From NCBI GenBank assembly GCA_017548565.1, contig JAFYZU010000022.1, forward strand, positions 94,915 to 158,914: a stretch of DNA of 64,000 nt, written 5' to 3'. This DNA comes from Treponema sp. Its GTDB lineage: Bacteria; Spirochaetota; Spirochaetia; Treponematales; Treponemataceae. Of this stretch, positions 53,391-62,339 are shown piece after piece. The position numbers were made by a program, and so were the translations under genes. Positions within the stretch are counted from its first letter, which is position 1, and every line of letters starts with the position of its first letter. The notes under the pieces are model-generated. The model saw only the letters and a program-made list of their open reading frames with translations, had not been told where the DNA came from and searched no databases.

Positions 53391-55393
53391 TTCAGTCTGG
53401 ATTTAAAATTTGCGAGCATGTCGGAAAACATCTGATGTGTTTCTTCCTGAGTGAGAACTTTTTCCTGATGATATTCTACAAGATTCGGTGGAATTTCATC
53501 GAGGAAACGGCTTGGCTCACATTCAGTGGTAACAGTCATTTTATTCCTTTTTTTACACGATGAAATAATCAGTTTATCGCGGGCTCTTGTTATGGCAACA
53601 TAGAAGAGCCTTCTTTCTTCTTCCACATCACCGTTGTTTTCTTTGACTGAACGTGCATGGGGAATAAGGCCTTCTTCTGCGCCTGCAATGAAAACAACAG
53701 GAAATTCAAGACCTTTAGAGGCATGTATCGTCATAAGATTAACCTTTCCCTTATCATTTTCATCTTCCATATCATCTCTCGAAAGCAGAGTAATCCTGTT
53801 CAGATAATTAAAAAGGCTTGGATTTTCGTTGTCGGGATCTGTTTCCCATATCTCAATTGAATTCAGAAGAAATTCAATGTTTTTCATCTTGAATTGAACT
53901 GCCTTTAAGCTTTTTATGAATTCCTGTGTAAGATAACTTTTATAATCTATTGCTTCTACAAGCTCACGTACTTTTTTGGAAAGTCCTCGTCCGCTTAAAA
54001 GCTTTGTTCTGTGAGTTTCAATTATATCAACAAAGGACTGAAGGTCTTCTTTTACCGTATTGTTTACAGTTATCAATGGATCGGTAATAACAAAATTGAT
54101 TGCGCTCCATAAGGTACAGTTTTCTTTTTCCGCAACTTCATTTAAAATTTGAATTGTTGCACGACCTATGCCTCTTCTTGGAGTATTTATGATTCTTAAA
54201 AGATTTATGTCATCATCATGATTTGCAATAACACGAAGATAACTTATTACATCTTTGATTTCTTTACGTTCAAAAAAGCTTGTTCCGCCGCTGATAGTGT
54301 AGGGAATGTTGTTTGCGAGAAATGCTTCTTCAATATAACGGCTCTGTGTATTTGCACGCATCAGTACACCAAAATCATCATATTTATATTTTTCTTCCAT
54401 TGAGATTCCAAGAATGCTTTCTGCAATGAAATTGGCTTCATATGTTTCATTGTCGGGCATAAATATTTCTATAGGTTTACCGCTGCCTTTTCCGCTCCAG
54501 AGCTTTTTATCCTTTCTGTTTGTATTATGTGATATTACACCGTTTGCAGCTTCAAGAATTGTCTGCGAAGAACGGTAATTCTGTTCAAGACGGATTTCTG
54601 TTACTTCAAAATCCTTTTCAAAATTCACTATATTCTGATAATCAGCACCGCGCCAGCTGTAAATCGACTGATCATCATCTCCAACGACAGCAACATTTTT
54701 ATCGGCAAGAAGATGCATCAGTTCATACTGCTGATGACTTGTATCCTGAAATTCATCTACCATTATGTATTTATAGCGTTCTTTATATCGCTGAAGTATT
54801 TCCGGAAACTCCTTGAAAAGCTTTATCGGAAGAACAATTAAATCATCAAAATCAACTGCATTGTATAACTTTAATCCTTCCTGGTAGCTTTCATAAAGCG
54901 GACGATACATGTCATTTGCAGTATCCCAGTTTTTTCTTCCGGTTTTTATGTTTGAAATAAGGTTACCTGTCATGTAAATGTCCATTGCATCAGGACTGTA
55001 TTTTAATTCGCGGCCGCATTCCTTTATAAGCGCAATACGGTCTGTTTCATCATAAATTGAAAAATTTTCACGATATCCCAGTTTGTCTATATCCTGGCGA
55101 AGAACTTTTACTCCGAATGAATGAAATGTAGAAACCGTCAGATTCTGAAGCTTTTTCTGAGTTAAATCCTTTATGCGGTCAGACATTTCTTTTGCCGCTT
55201 TGTTTGTAAAGGTAAGTGCAAGAATCTGGCTTTGTGGAATTCCTGTATCAAGCATATGTGCGATTCTGAAGGTAATTACCCGTGTTTTACCGCTGCCGGC
55301 ACCGGCAATTATAAGGATTGCACCTTGAGTTGTAGTAACTGCCTTATACTGTTCAGGATTTAATTCTTTTTTTAAGGTTTCTAAATCTAGCAT
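53387..55393 (-). CDS. UvrD/Rep-family 3'-5' DNA helicase
   Basis: This 668-residue superfamily 1A helicase has Walker A AGAGSGKTRVIT, motif II/III VDEFQDTSHQQY and VGDDDQSIYSWRGA, motif IV RLEQNYRSSQ, motif V LMTIHASKGLEFPVVF and motif VI EERRLFYVAITRAR. The length is nearer Rep (~670) than UvrD/PcrA (~720), but the family cannot be settled without a tree. Roles are fork restart and repair. The extended -10 lies six bases from the ATG with no Shine-Dalgarno, so the mRNA may be leaderless. Confidence 0.93.
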   Translation of the reverse strand: MLDLETLKKELNPEQYKAVTTTQGAILIIAGAGSGKTRVITFRIAHMLDTGIPQSQILALTFTNKAAKEMSDRIKDLTQKKLQNLTVSTFHSFGVKVLRQDIDKLGYRENFSIYDETDRIALIKECGRELKYSPDAMDIYMTGNLISNIKTGRKNWDTANDMYRPLYESYQEGLKLYNAVDFDDLIVLPIKLFKEFPEILQRYKERYKYIMVDEFQDTSHQQYELMHLLADKNVAVVGDDDQSIYSWRGADYQNIVNFEKDFEVTEIRLEQNYRSSQTILEAANGVISHNTNRKDKKLWSGKGSGKPIEIFMPDNETYEANFIAESILGISMEEKYKYDDFGVLMRANTQSRYIEEAFLANNIPYTISGGTSFFERKEIKDVISYLRVIANHDDDINLLRIINTPRRGIGRATIQILNEVAEKENCTLWSAINFVITDPLITVNNTVKEDLQSFVDIIETHRTKLLSGRGLSKKVRELVEAIDYKSYLTQEFIKSLKAVQFKMKNIEFLLNSIEIWETDPDNENPSLFNYLNRITLLSRDDMEDENDKGKVNLMTIHASKGLEFPVVFIAGAEEGLIPHARSVKENNGDVEEERRLFYVAITRARDKLIISSCKKRNKMTVTTECEPSRFLDEIPPNLVEYHQEKVLTQEETHQMFSDMLANFKSRLN

Positions 55394-55399
55394 AAATGC

Positions 55400-55408
55400 A
55401 TTATATCA
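55400..55408 (-). promoter_or_regulatory. Extended -10 of the UvrD/Rep helicase gene, leaderless geometry
   Basis: TGATATAAT on the minus strand (55408-55400), then GCATTT and the ATG at 55393. The -35 region is weak. Confidence 0.55.
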
Positions 55409-55446
55409 TATATAATTAAAAAAAATCATCTGATAGGGTAATTTAA

Positions 55447-56736
55447 ATGGACAATTCAGTTGCTTGGTTTCTTGGAAAACATAATTTTGTCAATCATACA
55501 GATATAATGACAGCCGCTCAGTCGATTCTTGAGGATATGAGGCGTGGTCTTAGAAAAGAAGAATCGGATCAGGATATGATACGCACTTTCTGTAATCCTC
55601 CTGAAAAGAGCGCTAAAAATGAATCGGTTATCGTTATAGATGCAGGCGGTACTAATTTCCGTTCGTGTCTTGTTACTTTTGATGGAGAAGGTAAAGCTTC
55701 AATTTCCGATATGGAAAAGACTAAAATGCCGGGAGTTGAAAAAGAGCTTTCAAGAAGTGATTTTTTTAAGCAGATTGCTGATAATCTTGAACATTTGAAG
55801 AATAAATCTGACAGAATAGGATTTTGTTTTTCATATCCTATGGAAATTCAGGAGGATGGCGACGGTAAGCTTCTTGGTTTTTCAAAGGAAGTAAAGGCGC
55901 CTGAAGTTGTTGGTTCACTTGTTGGAAAATGCCTGAAGGATGAGCTTTTAAAGCACGGATGGAACACAATTAAACGTATTTCTTTATGCAATGATACTGT
56001 TGCTGCCTTACTCGCAGGTGCCGCTTGTGCAACTGATGCAGACAGGTTTTCTTCATACATCGGATTTATTCTTGGAACAGGAATGAATGCGGCATATATA
56101 CAGCCGGATTGCAATCGATGTAACATTAAAAAACAGATTGTTGTATGCGAAAGCGGAAAATTCCTTAAGGTTAATCGTTCAGATTTTGACATTGAATTTG
56201 ATAAGACAACAGTAAAACCCGGTTCATTCTATCTTGAAAAATTATGCTCCGGTGCTTATTTAGGACCGGTTTCTGCAATTGCATTGAAGCATGCCGCAGA
56301 GGACGGACTTTTTTCAGATGAAGTTAAAAAGGAAATCCTTTCACTTGAATCATTAACTCTCATCGAACTTGATAAATTCCTTCATAATCCGTTTAACAGG
56401 GAATGTTTCTTACGAAAAATTGCATCAGAAAAAGGCAGTTTAACTGATTCTAACCGTATGTTCGAAATTCTTGATGCGATTGTTGAACGTTCTGCAAGAT
56501 ATTCTGCTGCAATTTTAACGGCATGTGCAATTCAGACAGGCTGTTCTGATAATCCTGTAAATCCAGTATGTATTTTATGCAATGGTACAACCTTCCATAA
56601 AACATATATGGTAAAAGAAAGGGTTTCCGGTTATCTTGATGAAATTTTAACACGTCAGCTTGGTATTTACTGGAAAATTGTATCGTGTGATAATGATATT
56701 ACGCTTGGAGCTGCAATTTCGGGTTTGATAGACTAG
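55447..56736 (+). CDS. Hexokinase
   Basis: This 429-residue ATP-dependent sugar kinase of the eukaryote-like hexokinase family occurs in treponemes. It phosphorylates glucose to glucose 6-phosphate. Motifs: phosphate 1 VIDAGGTNFRSCL near residue 65, sugar-binding GFCFSYPMEI and LCNDTVAALLAG (catalytic Asp), and phosphate 2 GFILGTGMNAAY. It has its own start region with TATAAT at 55411-55416. A promoter for the flagellar genes lies over its final codons. Confidence 0.9.
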   Translation: MDNSVAWFLGKHNFVNHTDIMTAAQSILEDMRRGLRKEESDQDMIRTFCNPPEKSAKNESVIVIDAGGTNFRSCLVTFDGEGKASISDMEKTKMPGVEKELSRSDFFKQIADNLEHLKNKSDRIGFCFSYPMEIQEDGDGKLLGFSKEVKAPEVVGSLVGKCLKDELLKHGWNTIKRISLCNDTVAALLAGAACATDADRFSSYIGFILGTGMNAAYIQPDCNRCNIKKQIVVCESGKFLKVNRSDFDIEFDKTTVKPGSFYLEKLCSGAYLGPVSAIALKHAAEDGLFSDEVKKEILSLESLTLIELDKFLHNPFNRECFLRKIASEKGSLTDSNRMFEILDAIVERSARYSAAILTACAIQTGCSDNPVNPVCILCNGTTFHKTYMVKERVSGYLDEILTRQLGIYWKIVSCDNDITLGAAISGLID

Positions 56737-56753
56737 AAATTATGTGTTATAAT
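56725..56753 (+). promoter_or_regulatory. Promoter of the flbB-fliK-flgD-flgE operon, within the hexokinase 3' end
   Basis: TTGATA (56725-56730, inside the last codons of the hexokinase gene), a 17-bp spacer and consensus TATAAT (56748-56753). The class is sigma-70, not sigma-28. Confidence 0.85.
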
Positions 56754-56783
56754 ATTTAAAGATTGTATTGAAAAGGTGGGGAA

Positions 56784-57413
56784 ATGTCTTTTCGTAGAAA
56801 TTTTGGAAAATGTTTTGTTCTCTTATTAATAATAATCATTCTTGTTTTGGGTGGACTTTTATGGTTTGATTATCTGGGAATAGTTCATGCAAAGAATGTT
56901 TTTACTCCGGTCTATAAATTATTCGGTAAGGACACTCAGGTTTCCTCATCCTCTACACAGTCAAAGCCTCTGGTTTCAAATCTTGATGAAGACCGTCTTA
57001 ACAAACAGAAGGAAGCAATCAATCTTCAGATAGAAGAGCTCGATAAAAGGGAAGCAGATCTTGCCGCAAAAGAAGGACTTAACGAGCAGATTTCCCTTGA
57101 ACTTGAAGAACGTGAAAAAAATCAGGAAGAACGTGAAAAAACATTTAACCTTCTTGTAAAAAAATACGATGATAAAGAAGTAAACATTGAACAGATTGCT
57201 AATAATCTGAACGGTATGAAACCTGAAGATGCCGTTGCTATTCTTGAGAAGATGGACGATCAGGATATTATTGACGTTCTGAGAAAAGTAGAAGAAATGG
57301 CAAAGGAGCAGGGTAAAATGTCAATGAGTTCTTACTGGCTTTCAAAAATGCCGTCTGACCGTGCTGCAGAAATACAACGGAAGATGCTGAGTAAACCAGA
57401 GACTCTGGACTAA
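56784..57413 (+). CDS. flbB: Periplasmic flagellar collar protein FlbB
   Basis: This 209-residue protein has a single N-terminal transmembrane helix (FVLLLIIIILVLGGLLWF), a charged coiled coil of ~90 residues (RLNKQKEAINLQIEELDKRE...) and a MgtE-N-like C-terminal domain (MKPEDAVAILEKMDDQDII, MPSDRAAEIQRKM). This layout is that of FlbB, which seeds the spirochaete flagellar collar. An AAGGTGGGG Shine-Dalgarno precedes the ATG. It is first in the flagellar set. Confidence 0.88.
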   Translation: MSFRRNFGKCFVLLLIIIILVLGGLLWFDYLGIVHAKNVFTPVYKLFGKDTQVSSSSTQSKPLVSNLDEDRLNKQKEAINLQIEELDKREADLAAKEGLNEQISLELEEREKNQEEREKTFNLLVKKYDDKEVNIEQIANNLNGMKPEDAVAILEKMDDQDIIDVLRKVEEMAKEQGKMSMSSYWLSKMPSDRAAEIQRKMLSKPETLD

Positions 57414-57456
57414 TCGTTCGGTTTGGCATTCCTGTCAAGGTTTATAGGAGTGCCGG

Positions 57457-58611
57457 ATGCAATCTTTATCAAGTGATATTCTTCTTTCCACAGCTGATTC
57501 ACAGCTTATACAGAATCTTGATGTAAACAAATTACAGAATTTAGAACCAAAACAGACGGAAAACACAAGATCCTTTGGTGAATATTTATCTGAAGAACAG
57601 AATAAAATCGATCAGAATCAAAAGGAAGAAGTTTCTAAAGAAGAAAAGCCTGTAGAAAAAAATGAAAAAACTCAGGATGAAAAGAAAACTGAAAAATCTT
57701 CTGAAGATGTAAAGGATTCAAAGAAATCTGTTAAAACAGAAAAAAAACACAATGAAAAAAATCCTGAAAATGAAGAAAATCTTAAGCTTATAAAAAATAA
57801 TGAAGCTTCTGACAAAAAAAGCAGCAAATCGTCAAAGGATGATAAAAAAAGTGTAGATTTTTCCTTATATGAATTAAAAGAAGACAATAAAATTTCAGAT
57901 ATTGAAGAAAAAATTAATCTTGATGTAAAAGATATTTCAGATATAAAAACAGAAGGATCTGAAAAACAGCAGAAAATTACAGTTACAGATTTAAGGACAA
58001 AAAATCAGTCAGAAAATACAGAAAAAGATTCTTCGGTAAAAACTCAGGTAAAGTTTACCGGTGAAAAATCTGCAGAAATTTCAATGGATTTTTCAGAAAA
58101 AATGACAGCAGAAAATATGCTTTCTGAAACAACTCAGAATACCGGAGCAGAAAAACCAAACTTTCAGGCAATGGTAAGCGCACAGATCCAGAATTCTGTT
58201 CCTGATTTTGTAAAAACCGGAAGCATAATCTTAAAAGATAACGATAAGGCAACAATCAATCTTGTTCTTCATCCGGATGAAATAGGAAACATTAAGGTAA
58301 ATCTTTCGATGGATGGAAAAACTTTGAGCGGTCATATCATTGTTGCGTCAAAAGAAGCACTTGAAGTTTTTAAAGACAATGCACAGACTTTGCGCGAAGC
58401 TTTTGCAAAACAGGGCTTTGATGTTTCTGATTTTAATGTTTCTTATAACAATAATTCATCGTCAAACAGCGGGAATTTTGAAAATAACTGGTATCAGGAC
58501 ACTTATTCTGCAAAAAAAGCTTATTCTTCGATTAATTATGCCGATGAAAATTTTGAGACAAATTTCAGTGATGTAAAACTTACTGATTTTTATATTAATA
58601 TCGTTGCCTGA
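57457..58611 (+). CDS. fliK: Flagellar hook-length control protein FliK
   Basis: This 384-residue protein is two-part as in FliK. Residues ~40-240 are a disordered Lys/Glu/Ser-rich ruler region. The C-terminal Flg_hook domain (INLVLHPDEIGNIKVNLSMD, REAFAKQGFDVSDFNVSY) is the part that switches export specificity. It lies between flbB and flgD, the usual spirochaete order. TAGGAG precedes the start, spaced for the ATG at 57457. Confidence 0.9.
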   Translation: MQSLSSDILLSTADSQLIQNLDVNKLQNLEPKQTENTRSFGEYLSEEQNKIDQNQKEEVSKEEKPVEKNEKTQDEKKTEKSSEDVKDSKKSVKTEKKHNEKNPENEENLKLIKNNEASDKKSSKSSKDDKKSVDFSLYELKEDNKISDIEEKINLDVKDISDIKTEGSEKQQKITVTDLRTKNQSENTEKDSSVKTQVKFTGEKSAEISMDFSEKMTAENMLSETTQNTGAEKPNFQAMVSAQIQNSVPDFVKTGSIILKDNDKATINLVLHPDEIGNIKVNLSMDGKTLSGHIIVASKEALEVFKDNAQTLREAFAKQGFDVSDFNVSYNNNSSSNSGNFENNWYQDTYSAKKAYSSINYADENFETNFSDVKLTDFYINIVA

Positions 58612-58649
58612 TGTGACGATAGATAAATACACATGTGAGTGAGGTGATG

Positions 58650-59096
58650 ATGGAACAGCTAAACACACAAATGAGTGCTTCAGAGAAAGCTGCTGTAGAT
58701 AAAGCAGTAGATTTTTTCAATAAGCAGAATGTACCTGTAAACGGAAGGGCTCCGTCTCAGGAATTAGGAAAGGATGATTTTTTAAAGCTTCTTATTGAAC
58801 AATTGAAAAATCAGGATCCTACAAGTCCAATGGAAAATACAGAGTTTATTTCACAGATGGCTCAGTTCTCTTCATTGGAACAGATGACAAACATGTCATC
58901 AGCCTTTGCAAGAATGGCTTCTTTTATCAACAGTTCAGAAGCTATGAATACATTGGGTAAAACAGTAGAAATTAATGTCGGAGATACAACTGTAACCGGC
59001 GAAGTTACTGGGGCGACAAGAGGGGACAAGCCTCAGATTCAGGTAAACGGTATGTATTACGATATGGATAAAATATCGGCAGTTTATGCCAACTAA
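58650..59096 (+). CDS. flgD: Flagellar hook cap protein FlgD
   Basis: This protein of about 148 residues has the FlgD core GKDDFLKLLIEQLKNQDPTS followed by PMENTEFISQMAQFSSLEQM, and ends in a short TIVTGEVTG-like domain. FlgD is short here, as in other treponemes, lacking most of the FlgD Ig-like region of enteric bacteria. Start: ATG at 58650 is chosen because GAGG at 58641-58644 stands 5 nt away; ATG 58647 and GTG 58635 and 58644 are in-frame alternatives. It is 24 bp before flgE. Confidence 0.9.
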   Translation: MEQLNTQMSASEKAAVDKAVDFFNKQNVPVNGRAPSQELGKDDFLKLLIEQLKNQDPTSPMENTEFISQMAQFSSLEQMTNMSSAFARMASFINSSEAMNTLGKTVEINVGDTTVTGEVTGATRGDKPQIQVNGMYYDMDKISAVYAN

Positions 59097-59121
59097 CGGA
59101 TAGGGAAAGGAGTAACGCTTT

Positions 59122-60513
59122 ATGATGAGATCACTTTATTCGGGAGTTTCCGGATTACAGAACCACCAGACACGTATGGATGTTATCGGTAACAACATTT
59201 CAAACGTAAATACAGTTGGATTCAAAAAAGGCCGTGTTAATTTCCAGGATATGATCAGCCAGCAGATGCAGGGTGCTGCAAAACCGACAGAAGAACTTGG
59301 TGGTGTAAACCCTAAGGAAGTCGGACTTGGTATGACTGTTGCTGCAATTGATAATATCTTTACACAGGGTAACTTACAGTCAACCGGTGTTTCAACTGAT
59401 ATTGCAATTCAGGGTAACGGTTTCTTTATCCTTAAAGATGGTGAAGAATCATTCTATACAAGAAACGGTGCATTCAGTCTTGATAGAGACGGAACCCTCG
59501 TAAATCCTGCAAATGGTATGAGAGTTCAGGGATGGATGGCAAAGGAAGTAAACGGTCAGAATATCGTTACTACTGCTGCAACTCCTACAGATTTAGTAAT
59601 TCCGGTAGGTGCAAAAGATCCAGCCCGTGCAACACAGAATGTAAACTTTGCATGTAACCTGAATAAAAACACACCTGAAATTCTTGAAAATGCAGGCCCG
59701 GAAGATATAATCAAGGGAACATGGAATACAGAACAGGAAATTTATGATAGTTTCGGTAATAAGCATATGCTTTCAATTTCTTTTCAGAGAGTTCCTGGAA
59801 ATCCGAACCAGTGGGATGCAACTGTAATAATTGATCCTGATAATCAGGATTATACACAGACAAGAATCGGTTTCGGTGATACAAACGGTCTTGGAAATAC
59901 ATTCCGTGTTCAGTTTGATAACATGGGTGCTCTGGAAGCTGTAACAGATTCTGTAGGTAATGTTTCAAATGAAGAAGGCTCTATTGTTCTTCAGACATCT
60001 TATACAGTGCCGGAATCAAATCCTGATGATGAAGGAAATGCTTATCGACAGACAATCAATATTAATCTTGGAACAATCGGAAGCTTTGAAAATACAATTA
60101 CACAGTCTGCTTCAAAGAGTACAACAAAGGCTTACTATCAGGATGGATATACATTAGGATATCTTGATAACTTCCACATCGATTCAAGCGGAACTATTAC
60201 AGGTGTTTATTCAAACGGTTCTACAAGAACTATCGGTCAGATTGCACTTGCAATTTTTGCCAACGATCGTGGTCTTGAAAAAGCAGGAGACAATACATAC
60301 GTAGTTTCAAACAACTCCGGAATGGCTAAAATCGGTGAATCCGGAACAGCAGGAAGAGGTACCATGATGGCTGGTACTCTGGAAATGTCAAATGTTGACT
60401 TATCTGAACAGATGACAGATATGATTGTAACACAGCGCGGTTTCCAGTCTAACGCAAAGACGATTCAAACATCCGATACAATGCTTGAAACTGTTCTTTC
60501 ATTAAAACGATAA
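59122..60513 (+). CDS. flgE: Flagellar hook protein FlgE (lysinoalanine type)
   Basis: This 463-residue hook subunit has the N-terminal rod motif [28 protein letters not shown] ([20 protein letters not shown]) and the C-terminal [20 protein letters not shown]. In spirochaetes hook subunits are joined by a covalent lysinoalanine bond; the residues known in T. denticola, K165 and C178, are present here at exactly these positions (GAKDPAR and NFACNLN). Both are single in their blocks. An AAAGGAG Shine-Dalgarno is 9 nt from the ATG. It is last in the operon, before a strong terminator. Confidence 0.96.
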   Translation: MMRSLYSGVSGLQNHQTRMDVIGNNISNVNTVGFKKGRVNFQDMISQQMQGAAKPTEELGGVNPKEVGLGMTVAAIDNIFTQGNLQSTGVSTDIAIQGNGFFILKDGEESFYTRNGAFSLDRDGTLVNPANGMRVQGWMAKEVNGQNIVTTAATPTDLVIPVGAKDPARATQNVNFACNLNKNTPEILENAGPEDIIKGTWNTEQEIYDSFGNKHMLSISFQRVPGNPNQWDATVIIDPDNQDYTQTRIGFGDTNGLGNTFRVQFDNMGALEAVTDSVGNVSNEEGSIVLQTSYTVPESNPDDEGNAYRQTININLGTIGSFENTITQSASKSTTKAYYQDGYTLGYLDNFHIDSSGTITGVYSNGSTRTIGQIALAIFANDRGLEKAGDNTYVVSNNSGMAKIGESGTAGRGTMMAGTLEMSNVDLSEQMTDMIVTQRGFQSNAKTIQTSDTMLETVLSLKR

Positions 60514-60557
60514 TTAAATAGAATAAAGTAACCAGGTTTTTCTATTAAATAACTTAA

Positions 60558-60597
60558 GGGCTTTGAAATAATCCATCAATTTCAAAGCCCTTTTTTT
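60558..60597 (+). terminator. Strong terminator after flgE
   Basis: GGGCTTTGAAAT, 9-nt loop, ATTTCAAAGCCC (perfect 12 bp) and seven T residues. Confidence 0.95.
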
Positions 60598-60628
60598 ATT
60601 ATTTTTTATGATATGAACGGATGAAAGA

Positions 60629-61531
60629 TTATTCTTTATGATAAGGCTTAAGGATTGAAATGAGCTTTTCTTTGTGAAAGAGACTCGCATATCCAAAGGC
60701 GCTCATTCCCATCTGATCTTTTATGTCAGGATCTGCTCCGTTTTCTGCAAGAAGCTTACATATTTTTTCTGATTCGGAACCGACTGCAAGAACAAGATTT
60801 GTCTGTCCTTCTTTATTGATAGTATTTAAATCTGCCCCTTTTTTAATAAGATATTCAGTTATTTCTTCATTTTTACGCCAGACAGCATCCATAACTGCAG
60901 TGTATCCTCTGTCTTCAGAAACTGCATTTATATTGGCGCCTTTTTCTACGAATTTCTTTACATATCGTATATTGTCATTTCGTACGGCAATATTCAGCAA
61001 CGGAGTTCCCAGATCATCCTTTGCGTTTATGTCAAAATCAGAGGCGAGGAATAAATCACATATTTCAGATTTATCCTTTGCAATATAAATACCGAAACAG
61101 TCGGCGGTATACGGAATTCCTTTGTCAAAAAGCTTTTTGCGTGCAAACCATTTTCTTGAAGAATTGAAAATATCGTTGTAAGAGCTTTTTATATAGAAAA
61201 TAACCTGTTCCTTTGTGTCGAAGATATTTACTGATTTTTTATCAAGGACAGAATTGTCTGTAATTTCAGAAAGATTTGTTATTATTGTAAGATTGTTTGC
61301 TTCCATCAGTCCGAAAAGACTTGCAAGATAAAGCTTGATTTTATCATTATTCTGTTTGCTTTCTGACCATACGATTGCAAGCGAAGCATCGTCAATATAT
61401 TTTTTTATTTTAATGATTTTTTTTGAGGAAAAATCTGAATCATGAAGTTTAATGGTTTTATCAAGAGCTTTAATTTCATTACCGAAAAGCTCATTCAGTT
61501 CTTTGCTGTCTGTAATAGTTAAGAAGGTCAT
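60629..61531 (-). CDS. Ankyrin-repeat protein with unassigned N-terminal domain
   Basis: This 300-residue protein has no signal peptide. Residues ~1-120 are an alpha/beta region I cannot assign (LAIVWSESKQNNDKIKLYLA, NNLTIITNLSEITDN); it has a flavodoxin- or TIR-like feel but no diagnostic motif. From residue ~165 come four ankyrin repeats (LGTPLLNIAVRNDNIRYVKK, YTAVMDAVWRKNEEITEYLI, GQTNLVLAVGSESEKICKLL). Such proteins bind other proteins; the function is unknown. TATAAT stands 7 bases from the ATG with no clear Shine-Dalgarno, so the mRNA may be leaderless. Confidence 0.7.
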   Translation of the reverse strand: MTFLTITDSKELNELFGNEIKALDKTIKLHDSDFSSKKIIKIKKYIDDASLAIVWSESKQNNDKIKLYLASLFGLMEANNLTIITNLSEITDNSVLDKKSVNIFDTKEQVIFYIKSSYNDIFNSSRKWFARKKLFDKGIPYTADCFGIYIAKDKSEICDLFLASDFDINAKDDLGTPLLNIAVRNDNIRYVKKFVEKGANINAVSEDRGYTAVMDAVWRKNEEITEYLIKKGADLNTINKEGQTNLVLAVGSESEKICKLLAENGADPDIKDQMGMSAFGYASLFHKEKLISILKPYHKE

Positions 61532-61538
61532 ATATAAA

Positions 61539-61566
61539 ATTATAAATTACTAAAAATAAAATGCAA
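61539..61566 (-). promoter_or_regulatory. Promoter of the ankyrin gene, near-leaderless geometry
   Basis: TTGCAT (61566-61561), a 16-bp spacer and TATAAT (61544-61539), then 7 bases to the ATG. Confidence 0.55.
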
Positions 61567-61606
61567 GTAAAAAATTCAAATAATGAAATTCACAAGGGAT
61601 AAATCC

Positions 61607-62233
61607 TTAACCCTGCAATTTATGAATTACATATCGTACTTTACCGATTATCGTAAAATTCTCACTTTCCGAAGCTTCTTCAATCGGTGCATATATTTTA
61701 TTATCAGATATTATCCTCAAAGAATCATTTCTTTTCTGAAGGCGCTTAACAAAACCGGAACCGTTGTAAATTACTGCATAAATTCCATCCTGACCGTCAT
61801 AGCCCATATCATCAAAAATAATCCTGTCGCCGTCAAAAAGAGTCGGCTCCATTGAATCACCACGCACGTAAGCAGCCCTTAAATTTTCAGCATATTTTTT
61901 TAAGTCTGATGGAACCGAAACATATTCAAGAATGTCAGCAGAATCGGGAATAAACTGACCTTTACCGGCAGAAAAAGCCTGTTCATAAACCGGAATGTTA
62001 AGGATATTCTTCTGAATTTTTTCGGGATAAACAAGGAATTCTTCCATTGAGAGATTAAAAAGCTTCAGGATTTTCAAGGTTTCTTCGAGAGTCGGCATTC
62101 TGTCAAGGTGAATCTTATTCCTCAATGTCGAAAGGATTATGCCTGTTTTTTCACAAAGCCATTCCTGATTTTTGTTTTTTTCATTGAGAAGCAATTTTAC
62201 TTTTTTCCAGAATTTTTCTGCATCCATCGTCAT
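61607..62233 (-). CDS. HTH-S24 autocleaving repressor (LexA/CI-like)
   Basis: This 208-residue protein has an N-terminal helix-turn-helix of the phage repressor type (QEWLCEKTGIILSTLRNKIH) and a C-terminal peptidase S24 domain. It has a likely self-cleavage bond A89-G90 (FSAGKGQ), catalytic serine S127 (RGDSMEPTLFDGD) and lysine K163 (SGFVKRLQ), spaced as in LexA. It is divergent from umuD'-umuC across 106 bp with an 18-bp palindrome, and is the likely repressor of that operon, with DNA damage or RecA as cleavage trigger (inferred). No separate lexA is in the window. Confidence 0.85.
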   Translation of the reverse strand: MTMDAEKFWKKVKLLLNEKNKNQEWLCEKTGIILSTLRNKIHLDRMPTLEETLKILKLFNLSMEEFLVYPEKIQKNILNIPVYEQAFSAGKGQFIPDSADILEYVSVPSDLKKYAENLRAAYVRGDSMEPTLFDGDRIIFDDMGYDGQDGIYAVIYNGSGFVKRLQKRNDSLRIISDNKIYAPIEEASESENFTIIGKVRYVIHKLQG

Positions 62234-62255
62234 GTTATTATCCGGACTTTAATTC

Positions 62256-62284
62256 ATTATACATCGATTTTTAAAATAAATAAA
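62256..62284 (-). promoter_or_regulatory. Promoter of the S24 repressor gene
   Basis: On the minus strand, TTTATT (62284-62279), a 17-bp spacer and consensus TATAAT (62261-62256). The -35 touches the edge of the palindrome at 62283, so autoregulation is likely. Confidence 0.6.
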
Positions 62285-62300
62285 TACTCATTTGAGTATT
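62283..62300. promoter_or_regulatory. 18-bp palindromic operator between repressor and umuD'
   Basis: AATACTCA-TT-TGAGTATT, perfect 8-bp arms around TT. It lies against the -35 boxes of both divergent promoters and is the best candidate operator for the S24 repressor. Confidence 0.8.
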
Positions 62301-62304
62301 TTTA

Positions 62305-62333
62305 TTGACAAATGACAAATCCTGCGGTAGTAT
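62305..62333 (+). promoter_or_regulatory. Promoter of umuD'-umuC, leaderless geometry
   Basis: TTGACA (62305-62310), a 17-bp spacer and TAGTAT (62328-62333), then six bases to the ATG at 62340. No Shine-Dalgarno is seen. Confidence 0.7.
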
Positions 62334-62339
62334 TAAAAT

